Assembly (NCBI GenBank): GCA_003224855.1
Contig: QHZY01000068.1
Coordinates: forward strand, 1-46,318
Origin: Acidobacteriota bacterium
GTDB taxonomy: Bacteria > Acidobacteriota > Terriglobia > Terriglobales > Acidobacteriaceae
Direction: 5' to 3'
DNA length: 46,318 nt
Below, piece after piece: positions 17,639 through 26,545 of the stretch; positions within the stretch are counted from its first letter, which is position 1; every line of letters starts with the position of its first letter. The notes under the pieces are model-generated. The model made no database searches. It had not been told where the DNA came from and saw nothing but the letters and a program-made list of their open reading frames with translations. The position numbers and the translations under genes are program-made.

Positions 17639-17714
17639 CCCCTGCTTGACAGAACGCGAATGCAGTGTCATTGGTAATGGCTTTCCAGTATCCGAAGCGT
17701 GAAAGGGTGAGCTT

Positions 17715-18692
17715 TTGAGAGTGCGAGTTTTCTATCACGACAAATGTTTCGATGGAGCTTCCTCAGCCGCGCTGTTTTCCCGGTTCTATCGGGAGCGCAT
17801 CCGCAACGATGTCAACTTCGTGTTCTCAGGCCTGCTGCATCGTGCCGGGGCATTGTTTGACGAAAACCATTTTGACGGCGATGAGAATGTAATCGTCGAT
17901 TTCAAATACTCCAGTTCTCCCAAGATTACCTGGTGGTTTGACCATCACCAGAGCGCTTTTCTCAGTCCCGAAGATGCGGGCCATTTTGAGCAGGACCAGA
18001 GCAACCAGAAGTTTTACGATCCTGATTTCAAGTCCTGCGCCGGCTTCATTGCCATGATCGCCGAGCAGCGTTTTGGATTCAATCCGGCACCGGTCGCAGA
18101 GCTGATCAAATGGACCGACATCATCGATGGCGCCCTGTATGCCGATGCCAAGACCGCGGTCGAGATGAAAGAGCCGGCTATGAAGCTGACCATGGTGATC
18201 GAATCGGCACAGGATTACGCATTCGTACCGCGCCTGATTCCTCTGCTGGCCAGCATGCCGCTGGCCGAGATCATTGAGCAACCCTTTGTGGCGTCGCAAT
18301 TGCCTCCGTTACTTGAACGCCATCAGCGTTCTGTCGCGCTGTTGCAGGAAAGGACGGAAATCAAAGACGCAACGCTTTTTTTTGATGTCAGCGATCGCGA
18401 GCTGGAGGGATACAACAAATTCGTTCCTTACTACCTGCATCCTGAATCGATCTACAGCGTTGGGCTGAGCAAGAGCAGTTTCCGGGTTAAGGTGTCGGTC
18501 GGGTCAAATCCGTGGGCGCCCTCGGAGCCGGTGGTGAATCTTGCCAAGGTGTGTGAGCGCTACGGTGGTGGAGGGCACGCCCGGGTGGGAGCGATCTCTT
18601 TTGCGGTGGATCGCGAAGAGGATGCTCGCCGCGCTTCCCACGAGATAGTAGCCGAACTGCGCGAGAGTGTGCGCAACAGCAAGCTTTCCTGA
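17715..18692 (+). CDS. DHH/DHHA1 family phosphoesterase
   Basis: This 325-residue protein has DHH-family features: DKCFDG at 9-14, a metal-binding FDHHQSA near 75, a WTDIIDGA segment, and a C-terminal DHHA1 region ending CERYGGGGHARVGAISF. The family includes nanoRNases and cyclic-dinucleotide phosphodiesterases, but not all motifs of those are obvious, so the substrate is open. The start is TTG at 17715 (GTG two codons later is possible), preceded by AAAGGGTGA. It is followed after 26 bases by the ABC exporter genes. Confidence 0.75.
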   Translation: MRVRVFYHDKCFDGASSAALFSRFYRERIRNDVNFVFSGLLHRAGALFDENHFDGDENVIVDFKYSSSPKITWWFDHHQSAFLSPEDAGHFEQDQSNQKFYDPDFKSCAGFIAMIAEQRFGFNPAPVAELIKWTDIIDGALYADAKTAVEMKEPAMKLTMVIESAQDYAFVPRLIPLLASMPLAEIIEQPFVASQLPPLLERHQRSVALLQERTEIKDATLFFDVSDRELEGYNKFVPYYLHPESIYSVGLSKSSFRVKVSVGSNPWAPSEPVVNLAKVCERYGGGGHARVGAISFAVDREEDARRASHEIVAELRESVRNSKLS

Positions 18693-18718
18693 CTTTCTTG
18701 GACTGTAAGCTGGAACCG

Positions 18719-19408
18719 ATGCCCGAAAACTCAGCGGCAATTCTCAAAGCCGATCACCTCGGCCGTTCCGTCGGGACCAGGATCCTTGTCGAGGATATTA
18801 ACTTCGAAGTACCCGCAGGCCGGGTGCTTGCGATTGCCGGGCCAAGCGGCTCGGGCAAGACTTCATTGCTGCGACTGCTCAACCGGCTGGACGAGCCCAC
18901 GGCCGGAACGGTTTACTTCGAGGGTTTCGATTACCGGTCAATTGCTGCTCGCGAGTTGAGGCGAAAGATCGGGCTGGTTACGCAGCGGCCGTTTCTCTTC
19001 CCTGGAACTGTAGCCGACAACCTGCGTTTCGGGCCTGCACAGCGTGGAGAGTCGATTTCTGTTCAGAAGATCGATGAGTTGCTGCGGCGGGTCGGGCTCG
19101 AAGGCTACAGCTCGCGAACCGTAACCAATCTTTCGGGCGGAGAGGCGCAGCGTGTTTCGTTTGCGCGCACCCTGGCAAATTCTCCTTCGGTGCTCTTGCT
19201 GGACGAGCCCACTTCCGCTCTGGATGAAGAGTCCAGAGTGGGCGTTGAAGCAGTAATCCGGAATACAGTGGTTGACAGCAATCTCACGTGCGTCCTGGTC
19301 ACGCATGACATGAGCCAGGCTGTTCGGCTGGCGCAAAGCGCGCTCGTACTGGACAGCGGCCGAGTCGCGCGTTACGGACTGATCACAGAGGTCCTGCATG
19401 CTTACTAG
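18719..19408 (+). CDS. fetA: ABC transporter ATPase, FetA-type
   Basis: This 229-residue ATPase has Walker A GPSGSGKT at 41-48, signature LSGGEAQR at 138-145 and Walker B LLLDEPTSALDE near 159. Its partner directly downstream is a UPF0014 membrane protein, and the two overlap by 11 bases; that pairing is the FetAB (YbbL/YbbM) iron exporter of E. coli. I use the ATG at 18719, which gives a normal N terminus; TTG at 18698 is an alternative. Role in iron efflux or peroxide resistance is inferred from the pairing. Confidence 0.8.
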   Translation: MPENSAAILKADHLGRSVGTRILVEDINFEVPAGRVLAIAGPSGSGKTSLLRLLNRLDEPTAGTVYFEGFDYRSIAARELRRKIGLVTQRPFLFPGTVADNLRFGPAQRGESISVQKIDELLRRVGLEGYSSRTVTNLSGGEAQRVSFARTLANSPSVLLLDEPTSALDEESRVGVEAVIRNTVVDSNLTCVLVTHDMSQAVRLAQSALVLDSGRVARYGLITEVLHAY

Positions 19409-20189
19409 ACTGTTTCATTCTCAACTGGAACTGGGACTCGCGCAGGCTGCCGCAGCCTTCATCACCGCGTTTGCCGTGGTTATTTTCGGCCGCCGACGCG
19501 GGATTCACCTGGAACGCGAGACGTTGATCGCGATGCTGCGGGGAATTGTCCAGATTGTAGCTGTCGGGTTCGTGCTGCTGGCGCTTTTGCAGGCTCCAAA
19601 CTGGAGCAGCGGATTTCTTCTGGCGGGTATGATCGTGGCTGCCGGCTCAATTTCTGCCCGGCGCGCGAAGGGGATACCCGGAGCCTTTCGAATCTCAGTA
19701 ACAGCCGTGGCTCTGGGCGCCGGCAGCGTCATCGCTTTCATGACCGGCCTGGGCGTGATCAATGCGGCTATTACCTCATTGGTTCCGGTCGGCAGCATGC
19801 TGATCGCGAACGCTATGAACACCAACGGTCTGGCGCTCAACCGGCTTCGCTCTGACATCATTGGCAAAGTGGGTGAGATCGAGACAGCCCTTGCGCTGGG
19901 GGCTGATGCAAAGACCAGTGTTGCCCCCTACATGCAGGCGTCCCTGGAATCGAGTCTGATTCCGGCTATCGATTCGCTTCGTTCGCTTGGGATCGTCTGG
20001 ATACCGGGCCTGATGGCGGGAATGTTGCTTTCCGGATCGCGCCCAATATATGCGGCGATCTACCAGTTTGTGGTCCTGGCCATGATCTTTGCGGCTTCGG
20101 GACTTACAGCCATGATCAGCGCGCTCCTGGTGCGTAAACGGATCTTCTCGCCGGCGGACCAGTTGATTCTGAGGGCTGACGCGGCCTGA
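19398..20189 (+). CDS. fetB: ABC transporter permease, FetB/UPF0014
   Basis: The 263-residue protein has about six to seven membrane helices and UPF0014 features: GIVQIVAVGFVL near 50, a segment SLVPVGSMLIANAMNTNGLA around 130-150, and LESSLIPAIDSLRSLGIVWIPG then LMAGMLLSGSRP near 175-215. It forms the membrane part of a FetA-FetB exporter, likely for iron. Translation is coupled to fetA through the 11-base overlap. A short terminator follows. Confidence 0.85.
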   Translation: MLTRLFHSQLELGLAQAAAAFITAFAVVIFGRRRGIHLERETLIAMLRGIVQIVAVGFVLLALLQAPNWSSGFLLAGMIVAAGSISARRAKGIPGAFRISVTAVALGAGSVIAFMTGLGVINAAITSLVPVGSMLIANAMNTNGLALNRLRSDIIGKVGEIETALALGADAKTSVAPYMQASLESSLIPAIDSLRSLGIVWIPGLMAGMLLSGSRPIYAAIYQFVVLAMIFAASGLTAMISALLVRKRIFSPADQLILRADAA

Positions 20190-20261
20190 TCGTTAAAACC
20201 GGTAAATCCTTGCAGTTCTGAGCGCGGAAATGTTCGCAATCATTTTCACTGCCATCATTTC

Positions 20262-20280
20262 GCCTCAGAGGGGCTTTTTT
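20262..20280 (+). terminator. putative Rho-independent terminator after fetB
   Basis: GCCTC-AGA-GGGGC forms a five-pair stem (one G-T pair) followed by six T residues, 73 bases after the fetB stop. The stem is short, so efficiency is uncertain. Confidence 0.5.
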
Positions 20281-20352
20281 GCTGGTCTAGTTCGCTGTTT
20301 GGGGGCATACTATGGTCTCGCCCACCCCCGGGGACAAAGGAGTCACTTCGCC

Positions 20353-21135
20353 ATGCCAGTCCTACTCGGGGAACCCGAGCAACCGCAAATCGATATTTCG
20401 GCGCTGGAATCGCGGTCACCGCGCCAGCAACGCCACCGCATGTTGCTCGCATTAGTCCTCCTGCTGATTGCGCTTACTCTGGTACTGGTTCGTTACCGTG
20501 AATTCTGGCTGCCTCCGGGTTCTTCTTCAGAAGCGGAAGTTGCTCCCACAGCCCCGGCCGAGCCGACCGCGAAATCGCACACCAAAGCCGGCAAAGCGCA
20601 TGGCGGGTCACTATCTGCGACTGCCAGGCATTCCGCGGTGGCAGGCGATGCCGAATCGGCTGCAGCAACAGCCGAAGTTACCCGAGTCGTCCTCCATCCG
20701 ATGCAGGTTGAAGTTTTACGTTCCGGTGGTCGCCGTCAGACGATACGGACCCGCCCGGCTGGCATCAGCATCGATCTCTCAAAGGATGTAAATGATATTC
20801 CACCGCCCAGCCAGGCGGCGGCCTCGGCTCCGGCTCCCGCCGGAGATCAGGTTCACATGTCTCCTGCAACCGTCGCCGCAGTTACAACGCCGGTGGACCC
20901 GGTCTATCCGCCGCTGGCGGAGCAAATGAACGTCCAGGGCTCGGTGGTGCTGCAGCTTCATGTCGGGAAAGACGGCAACATTCAGGATCTGCAGGTGCTG
21001 AGTGGGCCGGACATCCTGGCCGAGGCTGCCCGCGAAGCGGTGCGGCAGTGGCACTTCAAGCCTTACTTACGCGACGGCTCTGCGGTCGACACCGGAGCCC
21101 AGGTGACCGTGAAGTTCAGTATTTCCACTCCCTGA
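20353..21135 (+). CDS. TonB-family energy-transducing protein
   Basis: The ATG at 20353, ten bases after AAAGGAG, gives a protein of about 260 residues with a cytoplasmic N terminus of about 30 residues, one transmembrane helix (LLALVLLLIALTLVLV), a Pro/Ala-rich periplasmic linker, and a C-terminal TonB domain of about 85 residues (PVYPPLAEQMNVQGSVVLQL, AVRQWHFKPYLRDG). It would link the proton motive force to outer-membrane receptors, or act as a TonB-like structural protein. No exbBD or receptor gene is nearby, so the partner is unknown. Confidence 0.75.
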   Translation: MPVLLGEPEQPQIDISALESRSPRQQRHRMLLALVLLLIALTLVLVRYREFWLPPGSSSEAEVAPTAPAEPTAKSHTKAGKAHGGSLSATARHSAVAGDAESAAATAEVTRVVLHPMQVEVLRSGGRRQTIRTRPAGISIDLSKDVNDIPPPSQAAASAPAPAGDQVHMSPATVAAVTTPVDPVYPPLAEQMNVQGSVVLQLHVGKDGNIQDLQVLSGPDILAEAAREAVRQWHFKPYLRDGSAVDTGAQVTVKFSISTP

Positions 21136-21227
21136 GATTAGTCCATAAGCACCCGTAGAAACTGAAACGGGGCAACCGGCACGTTGTCCAGCAGCATCTT
21201 TCCGCCGGTTTATACGGAGGTCGGCGC

Positions 21228-21677
21228 ATGAGACTGAGCGACACTGTAAGCTCCATCCTGCGAACTAAAGGCAATCAGGTCTGGTCGATTTCTCCCGAAC
21301 AATCAGTTTTCGAGGCCATCGAGAAGATGGCCGAAAAGGAAGTTGGCGCGCTCGCGGTAATAGCCGAAGAGCGATTGGTGGGAATCATCTCAGAGCGTGA
21401 CTACGCCCGGAAAGTTATTTTGTGCGGCAAATCGTCGCGCGAAACGCAGGTCAGCGAGATCATGACAGCAAGCGTGATCACTGTCGGTCCTGATCACACC
21501 ATTGATGATTGCATGTCATTAATGGCCGGTAATCGGATCCGGCATTTGCCTGTTTTGGATGCTGACTGTCTGCTCGGGATGATCTCCATCGGCGACCTAG
21601 TGAAGTGGATTATCTCCGGCCAGGAGCACGCGATCGAGCAACTGGAGCACTACATCGCCGGCCGCTATCCGGCGTAA
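21228..21677 (+). CDS. CBS-domain pair protein
   Basis: This 149-residue protein is made of two CBS domains (about 8-65 and 72-140). The first contains FEAIEKMAEKEVGALAVIAE and GIISERDYARKVI, the second NRIRHLPVLDADCLLGMISI and GDLVKWII. Such stand-alone CBS pairs bind adenosine nucleotides and regulate other proteins. GGAGG sits eight bases before the ATG. It is a single-gene unit; no partner can be named. Confidence 0.85.
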   Translation: MRLSDTVSSILRTKGNQVWSISPEQSVFEAIEKMAEKEVGALAVIAEERLVGIISERDYARKVILCGKSSRETQVSEIMTASVITVGPDHTIDDCMSLMAGNRIRHLPVLDADCLLGMISIGDLVKWIISGQEHAIEQLEHYIAGRYPA

Positions 21678-21690
21678 GAAATCTTGCCCT

Positions 21691-22973
21691 TCACCATTTC
21701 CCTGAAGCTTGAAGATATTCTCCTATTCGTTGCTGAAAACCATCGTAGTCTTGCCCAGTGCTGCGCTTTAGAGCCTCCTCCACCGGCTCGCCAGAACCGA
21801 TGTTGCGCATCATCCGCACGATCTCACCCAGGCCATAACGGTCGCGCAGATAATCGACCGCGGAAAGCGATTCAGCGTAGGCAACCTCAGCCTGCAGGGC
21901 CGAAAAGCGTGTGAAGGAATGTTCAAGAATTCCCAGCGGGATTTCTTTTTTCTGCTGGAAAAGCTGCGCCAACTGTGGCGCATATTGGCTGGAGCTGCGC
22001 GGCTGAACTCTTTCTGAGTGTAGAGAATCACAATAATGTTCTCGCCCGGCTCGTATCCCAGCTGGCGAGAGAGGTCGGCGAATTGTTGCTCCAGGGTATC
22101 CACCAGTTGCTGCTGCAAGTCGGCTGAATTCCGGTCGCCCTGGTAGCGCAGCGTGAAATGGCGGCTCTCTTTTCGCCTGGACTTTTCTTCCACCTCGAGT
22201 TCACGCTCGGCTTTTTTTAAGAGTCGTTGGGTGGCCGGATCAGCCGAAATCGCCTCCGCACGTTTCCAGGCGACAATGGCATCACCGGTTCGGTCTGCAT
22301 TGTATTCAGTTAGTCCCAGCAATCGTTGCAGATCGGCTGAATTGGGCTGCAGGGCAGTAGCGTGTTCCAGTTCGCGGGCAGCCTCGGCATAACGCCCCTG
22401 GTTGCCAAGTGCAATGGCGTTCCATTCCAGCAACTCCAGTCGATCGGGCGAAATTTGAATCGCCTGTGCGAAATATTTGCTGGCCCTCTCCGGATTTCCG
22501 CGCTGCAACTCCATTACTCCGGCAAGATAATACGAGTTGGTGGAGGCGCGGGAATCGGGATCACGCTCAATTTCGGCCAGGCGCATCTCGTCGATGCTAT
22601 CGTTCACCACAAAGCGCTCGCGCAGGCTGTTCCAGTAACGGTCTGCCTGGTTCGGTCCGGCAAGTCGGGGCATGCTCAATTTGTCATGCGGCGGCGTATT
22701 GCCGGATGGCTGTGGGCGACGGGTAAGATCCTGAACCGCACTCGATCCACCACTCCCGGAGGACGCGGGCCCGCTGCCCGCTTCAATCCTGTCAACTGCT
22801 TCCCTGGCAATGGTGTATCTCGTTCCACCTATCCAGTATTCGACCTGGCCATCTTTTTCCCTGGCCCCGTGGACCTTGAGGTACATGCCGTTTTTCAGAT
22901 AAATCACATCCGCCCGCAGGCTGAAAACGCAGGCAACGACAAGAAGCATGATGCAGATGACTTTGGATTTCAT
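21691..22973 (-). pseudogene. TPR/peptidase MA-type protein with an internal frameshifting deletion
   Basis: From the ATG at 22973 the sequence gives a signal peptide (MKSKVICIMLLVVACVFSLRA), a DVIYLKNGMYLKVHG start, a Ser/Gly linker, and TPR repeats (PERASKYFAQAIQISPDRLE, RYAEAARELEHATALQPNSA). A peptidase-MA-like region follows (HFTLRYQGDRNSA, GENIIVILYTQKEFS). The frame then goes astray near 22005 and stops at 21810. The normal continuation resumes in another frame near 21995 with SSSQYAPQLAQLF and ends at 21691 (QQRIGEYLQASGKW). The block between, about 60-70 residues that in relatives carries the HELTH zinc motif and NEGIAQ, is absent, so catalysis is lost as read. Confidence 0.8.
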
Positions 22974-23110
22974 GGGAACTGCGGGGGAGGAGCCTTTATG
23001 TAAGCGCGAAAGCAGCGTTCCGTCAAGCATCAAGTGCCGATGGCAAGATGCTCTGATGTAACCAAAATTGCCATAGACAGGGCGCCTCTGGTTGGGCGAA
23101 AACTAAGGAT

Positions 23111-23380
23111 ATGAAGGGTTTGTTGCTCTTCACCTGTCTTCTGCTCAGCGGATGCGCCGCCAAAAAGCCGCATGCGCCGCCTCCCACACCTCCGCCTGCG
23201 CGCAGCCAGATGCCGCCCCCGAATGCAGAAATCATTCAGCACTGCGTGGTCACCAAGCAGGAGAACGCAAACACTGTGACCTGCAGTTGCCTGCCGGTGA
23301 AGACCAAGATCGATTCCAAGACCGGGCATACGGAAATCATCTGCCAGAAAATGAAAGAGGAGCAGGCGGCGGGGAAATGA
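23111..23380 (+). CDS. small lipoprotein of unknown function
   Basis: This 89-residue precursor has a lipobox LLSGC with Cys15 as the lipidation site, followed by a Pro-rich stretch (HAPPPTPPPARSQMPPP). The mature domain has four Cys residues (HCVVTKQ, TVTCSCLPVK, EIICQKMK), suggesting disulfides or metal binding. AAGG precedes the ATG closely. It is convergent with the DUF2127 gene, two bases from its stop. No family recognised. Confidence 0.65.
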   Translation: MKGLLLFTCLLLSGCAAKKPHAPPPTPPPARSQMPPPNAEIIQHCVVTKQENANTVTCSCLPVKTKIDSKTGHTEIICQKMKEEQAAGK

Positions 23381-23382
23381 AG

Positions 23383-23865
23383 TCAGATCATGCTGATTTT
23401 TTTGCGCGATAAACGCAAGTAGAGCATGTAGATCACGATAGCCACATTGACCAGAAGAATCAAAAGGTGCAGCCAGGTGGGTCTTCGAAAAACCTGATAG
23501 AGCTCGAAGGGCAAGTAAATCATGCCAGAGATTGCCGCCAGCCATTCTGCCCACGGTCGCGCATACCAGAGGCCGTAGGCTTCTACGAAGCGTATGGTGG
23601 AATAGACCGACGCCACGGTAGCCAGCGTCCAGAGCTTCACGTCGCTCAGGCGATCGGCCAGGTCCAGAAAGAACCTGGCGGGGCGGCTATCCAGATTAAC
23701 GTGCAGAAAATCGAGAATGTTTTCGACGAGGTCCCAAAGATCTCCGTGGTGGATAACCGAGATCACCCCGAATCCAAGCAGCAGAACCAGCACGCCTTTG
23801 CTGAACTCAACAAGCGCGATGGCTCGAAGCGCCTCCAGATGGTGCTTTTGGTGCCGCGAGTCCAT
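23383..23865 (-). CDS. DUF2127 membrane protein
   Basis: The 160-residue protein has about four membrane segments (about 16-35, 75-92, 107-125, 130-150) and DUF2127 features: ALRAIALVEFSKGVLVLLLG near the start, FVEAYGLWYARPWAEWLAAI in the middle and YLPFELYQVFRR before the last helix. Function is unknown. It starts with ATG at 23865, is convergent with the small lipoprotein and is intact. Confidence 0.75.
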   Translation of the reverse strand: MDSRHQKHHLEALRAIALVEFSKGVLVLLLGFGVISVIHHGDLWDLVENILDFLHVNLDSRPARFFLDLADRLSDVKLWTLATVASVYSTIRFVEAYGLWYARPWAEWLAAISGMIYLPFELYQVFRRPTWLHLLILLVNVAIVIYMLYLRLSRKKISMI

Positions 23866-24050
23866 CTCTCCCCAAGCGATAGGTTTATTCTGCTACAAAA
23901 GGCTGCCGCAGTAAGCAGTTTATAGCAAGCTTTCATTATTCGAGATTCGAGCTTTTAACGGGGTCCTCGTACACATGCCTTGCAGCGAATCGGGCGTCCT
24001 GATAGCCTTTTCCGGATCCGGGGGCTTCCACCTTCGCGCGAGAGGGGAAA

Positions 24051-24326
24051 ATGAAAGACGTTCAGCAACTGCTTGCAGAAAAAGAAACCGAAATGGCACG
24101 CCTTCAGAAGGAGATCCACTCGCTTCAGATGATCCTTCCTTTGCTGGTCGAAGATGCTTCGACCGCAGGCTCCGTTCCGGAGGCCACCCAATCAGCGGAG
24201 AGGAAACCGCCGGAGAATGTTTCCCCGCGGATTCTTGAGTCGCAGGGCACTGGTACTGAGGGCGCTCCACAACTGGAGCACGAGTCCGGGCTATGGGGTT
24301 TTGCCAAGCGCTGGCGAGAGAAATAA
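24051..24326 (+). CDS. small coiled-coil protein of unknown function
   Basis: The 91-residue frame starts with a short coiled coil (VQQLLAEKETEMARLQKEIHS, residues 4-24), continues with a disordered Glu/Pro/Ser-rich stretch, and ends with GLWGFAKRWREK. GAGGGG lies just before the ATG. I do not recognise a family, but the heptad pattern and amphipathic C-terminal tail suggest a real protein. It is followed by the CpsB-like gene on the same strand, with 106 bases between them. Confidence 0.6.
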   Translation: MKDVQQLLAEKETEMARLQKEIHSLQMILPLLVEDASTAGSVPEATQSAERKPPENVSPRILESQGTGTEGAPQLEHESGLWGFAKRWREK

Positions 24327-24432
24327 TCTGCGCTGTGGGACCAAAACCAGCATCCAATCTGTAGTTACGCCTGTTCCCCCCACCTTGGTTGCATGGCCAT
24401 CTATTTACAAATCTGCTTAAATCGAACAGAAG

Positions 24433-25167
24433 ATGATTGATATTCATTGCCACATCTTGCCCGAGGTGGATGATGGAGCGAAATCTTGGGATATTGCCGT
24501 AAAAATGTGCCGCATGGCAGCGGCAGACGGCATCGAGCACATCGTTGCCACGCCCCATGCAAATGATCGCTACAATTACGACCGCAGGTTCTTAGCCAGA
24601 AAACTCGATCAACTGCGGTGTGCCGAAGCTGCGCCGAGTTTGAGTCTGGGATCTGATTTTCACCTCTCGTATGAAAACGTGCAGGATGCGCTGATTCGTC
24701 CTGAGTATTATTCCATCGACGGCAGCCAATATCTTCTGGTGGAGTTAAGCAACTTCGGTATCCCGGCACAGGTGGAAGCTACCTTCTCGCAAATGGTGGA
24801 CCTGGGAATCATTCCCATCATCACGCATCCTGAACGAAATCCTATTTTGCAGCAGACGCCCACGCGGGTTCTGCGCTGGGTGGAGATCGGATGTGTGGTC
24901 CAGTTAACCGCGTCAGCGCTGACCGGAGCCTGGGGCGAGCGGGTTTCGAACGCAGCCGAATGGCTGATGAAGCGGGAGGCGGTCCATGTGCTGGCGACCG
25001 ACGCCCATGACCTGGAACGCCGCAAGCCTGTACTCTCCGACGCACGGGAAGAAGTCGCGGCGGTGTATGGTGACGACATCGCAGATGCATTGGTGCAGCA
25101 CAATCCGGGCGCCATCCTGGCCGCCCAGGCTCTCCCTTACTTTCCCGACCCGGTAGTCGGGCGCTGA
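24433..25167 (+). CDS. CpsB/CapC-type tyrosine-protein phosphatase (PHP domain)
   Basis: The 244-residue protein carries PHP-domain motifs: MIDIHCHILPEVDDGA at the N terminus (His4, His6), IVATPHAND, ELSNFGIPAQVEATF, IITHPERN and LATDAHDLE. These are the Mn/Fe ligands of CpsB-type phosphotyrosine phosphatases that regulate capsule or exopolysaccharide export by dephosphorylating BY-kinases. No kinase or polysaccharide gene lies in the window. It starts with ATG at 24433 and appears complete. Confidence 0.85.
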   Translation: MIDIHCHILPEVDDGAKSWDIAVKMCRMAAADGIEHIVATPHANDRYNYDRRFLARKLDQLRCAEAAPSLSLGSDFHLSYENVQDALIRPEYYSIDGSQYLLVELSNFGIPAQVEATFSQMVDLGIIPIITHPERNPILQQTPTRVLRWVEIGCVVQLTASALTGAWGERVSNAAEWLMKREAVHVLATDAHDLERRKPVLSDAREEVAAVYGDDIADALVQHNPGAILAAQALPYFPDPVVGR

Positions 25168-25177
25168 TTTCGAAGGC

Positions 25178-25206
25178 CTGACGAGTCCCTCTGTTCGGCT
25201 TATACT
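25178..25206 (+). promoter_or_regulatory. putative sigma-70-like promoter
   Basis: CTGACG (25178-25183) and TATACT (25201-25206) are separated by 17 bases, placing a transcription start near 25213, about 54 bases before the ATG of the bactofilin-like gene. Confidence 0.45.
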
Positions 25207-25266
25207 GTTGATATCTGATTTCCGTGCGTTCGCGGAAATCCGGCCGATGCTAGATCCGGAGGCCTC

Positions 25267-25758
25267 ATGTGGTTCAGAACCATCCCCCTTATCGTTCTGT
25301 CTCTTACAATCACCGCTTCAGCCTATGCATTCGCTGGCCCCAACCCTGAAAGATTTCAGCTGAATCACGACATCCGCATCGGCCCGGACGACAATCCGGG
25401 AGACGTCACCTGCATAAACTGCTCGGTCTACGTGCGCGGCCATGTCGCGGGTGATATCTTCACGCTCAATGGAAACATAGTCGTCGAGCCAGAAGCGCAG
25501 ATTGGTGGCGACCTTGCCACCCTGGGAGGCGATGTTCGACTGGAGAGCGGCACCCAGGTGGGCGGAGACATCGCTGCCATTGGGGGCGCCGTTCATCGTA
25601 ATGGAGCCGCCACCGTCGGCGGGGATGTAACAGCCATGGGCAACCGGAGCTGGGCGGTTGTGATTCTTTTGTTGCCCTTCTTAGTGCTGGCGGGGTTCGG
25701 CGCTTTGATTGTGTGGCTGGTGCAGAGAGTCCGCCATCCAGCGACCGCGCCCGCGTAA
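25267..25758 (+). CDS. secreted/membrane bactofilin-like polymer-forming protein
   Basis: The 163-residue protein has a signal peptide (residues 1-23), a right-handed beta-helix-like middle with a repeating GG-D-A pattern (AQIGGDLATLGGDVRLESGT, QVGGDIAAIGGAV, ATVGGDVTAMG), and a C-terminal transmembrane helix (VVILLLPFLVLAGFGALIVWL) with a basic tail. The repeats resemble bactofilins and polymer-forming cytoskeletal proteins, but the signal peptide puts it outside the cytoplasm. GGAGG is four bases before the ATG. It is the last gene before the island junction. Confidence 0.7.
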   Translation: MWFRTIPLIVLSLTITASAYAFAGPNPERFQLNHDIRIGPDDNPGDVTCINCSVYVRGHVAGDIFTLNGNIVVEPEAQIGGDLATLGGDVRLESGTQVGGDIAAIGGAVHRNGAATVGGDVTAMGNRSWAVVILLLPFLVLAGFGALIVWLVQRVRHPATAPA

Positions 25759-25795
25759 GCGTACTTGGTTGGTATACGTGGCGCTGCAGACAGCA

Positions 25796-25831
25796 TTTGG
25801 CCGCCCCCCAGGGATTCGAACCCCGATATGC
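25796..25831. repeat. left attachment repeat (duplicated tRNA-Gln 3' end)
   Basis: These 36 bases repeat the right junction at 30811-30846 with one mismatch, covering the T-arm, 3' acceptor and CCA of tRNA-Gln and five flanking bases in all (TTTGGC-C/T-GCCCCCC ... CGATATGC). The rest of the tRNA is absent here, as expected of the far att site of an element that integrated into the 3' end of the tRNA gene. Confidence 0.8.
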
Positions 25832-26545
25832 GGGTGCGGCCAAGGACAAGCTGCTTAAACTGTTGAGTCTGCTGGCGGGCTCTCGGCGAAACAGGTACCG
25901 GATGGGCCGTTCAGGGCGGCGGTTGTTGCGAAAGTTGCTGCGAGAATCGTAGCTGATGAAATTAATTTCATGACAATGTTGGCTTCCACGCAGGTCTTCT
26001 AACCGTGTGCAGTGCAGCGTCTGTTCTAAAACTGTGAAAGGTCAATAGTATACTTGGATAACAGAGCCACGCCCTATTGCTCTAACGAAAAATTGGATTC
26101 GAGACATGTCTTAGTTGTTCTCCATGAACTACAATTGCAGGACAGCGAGACTAGATCCTAACTCATAAATGCTTCCTCGGCGGTTTGCTCCCGTGAGCAT
26201 TACTTTCGGATTGCCCGTCATGCAGCAACCTGCAGGTGTCAGAAGATCCGCATCGATCAGGGGCCCGACTCCCGAGCACCTAACAGGAATTACGAGCAGG
26301 TCCGATCTTGCCAAGAGGAACCTGCTCGCTAAGTCGCCGCTCACAGTTCACAAAGGAAACAAAGGGTGAAGTCGTGATTGGCTCGTGTCAATCGAGTGTC
26401 TGTCCCCGAGTAGTGCGTGATTGCCACGAAAACAGCGAAGTCTCATCCGAAATCCGTGATCGCATTTGACCGACTCCCGGGAGCGATGCCGAAAGTACAG
26501 GTCGATTACCTGCTGCTCAAAAAGCGGCCAATCGGCCCGCATCCG
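25832..26545. other. no recognisable gene inside the left end of the island
   Basis: Short open frames occur on both strands (for example 26169-26369 and 26129-26344), but none has a ribosome-binding site, recognisable motif or plausible composition. The stretch is slightly more AT-rich than its surroundings. It may be remnant DNA of the integrated element. Confidence 0.5.

Noticed and set aside
17645-17680. TTGACA before the DHH gene as a promoter
   Set aside because: No -10-like sequence lies at 16-18 bases; the best TA-rich match is too far and weak.
25713-25952. Open frame across the left att repeat with a basic, Leu-rich C terminus
   Set aside because: It has no SD, its first part overlaps the end of the bactofilin-like gene in another frame, and it crosses a tRNA fragment; chance is likelier.
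26169-26369. Short open frames inside the left end of the island
   Set aside because: No ribosome-binding site, no recognisable motif, and frames on both strands overlap each other.
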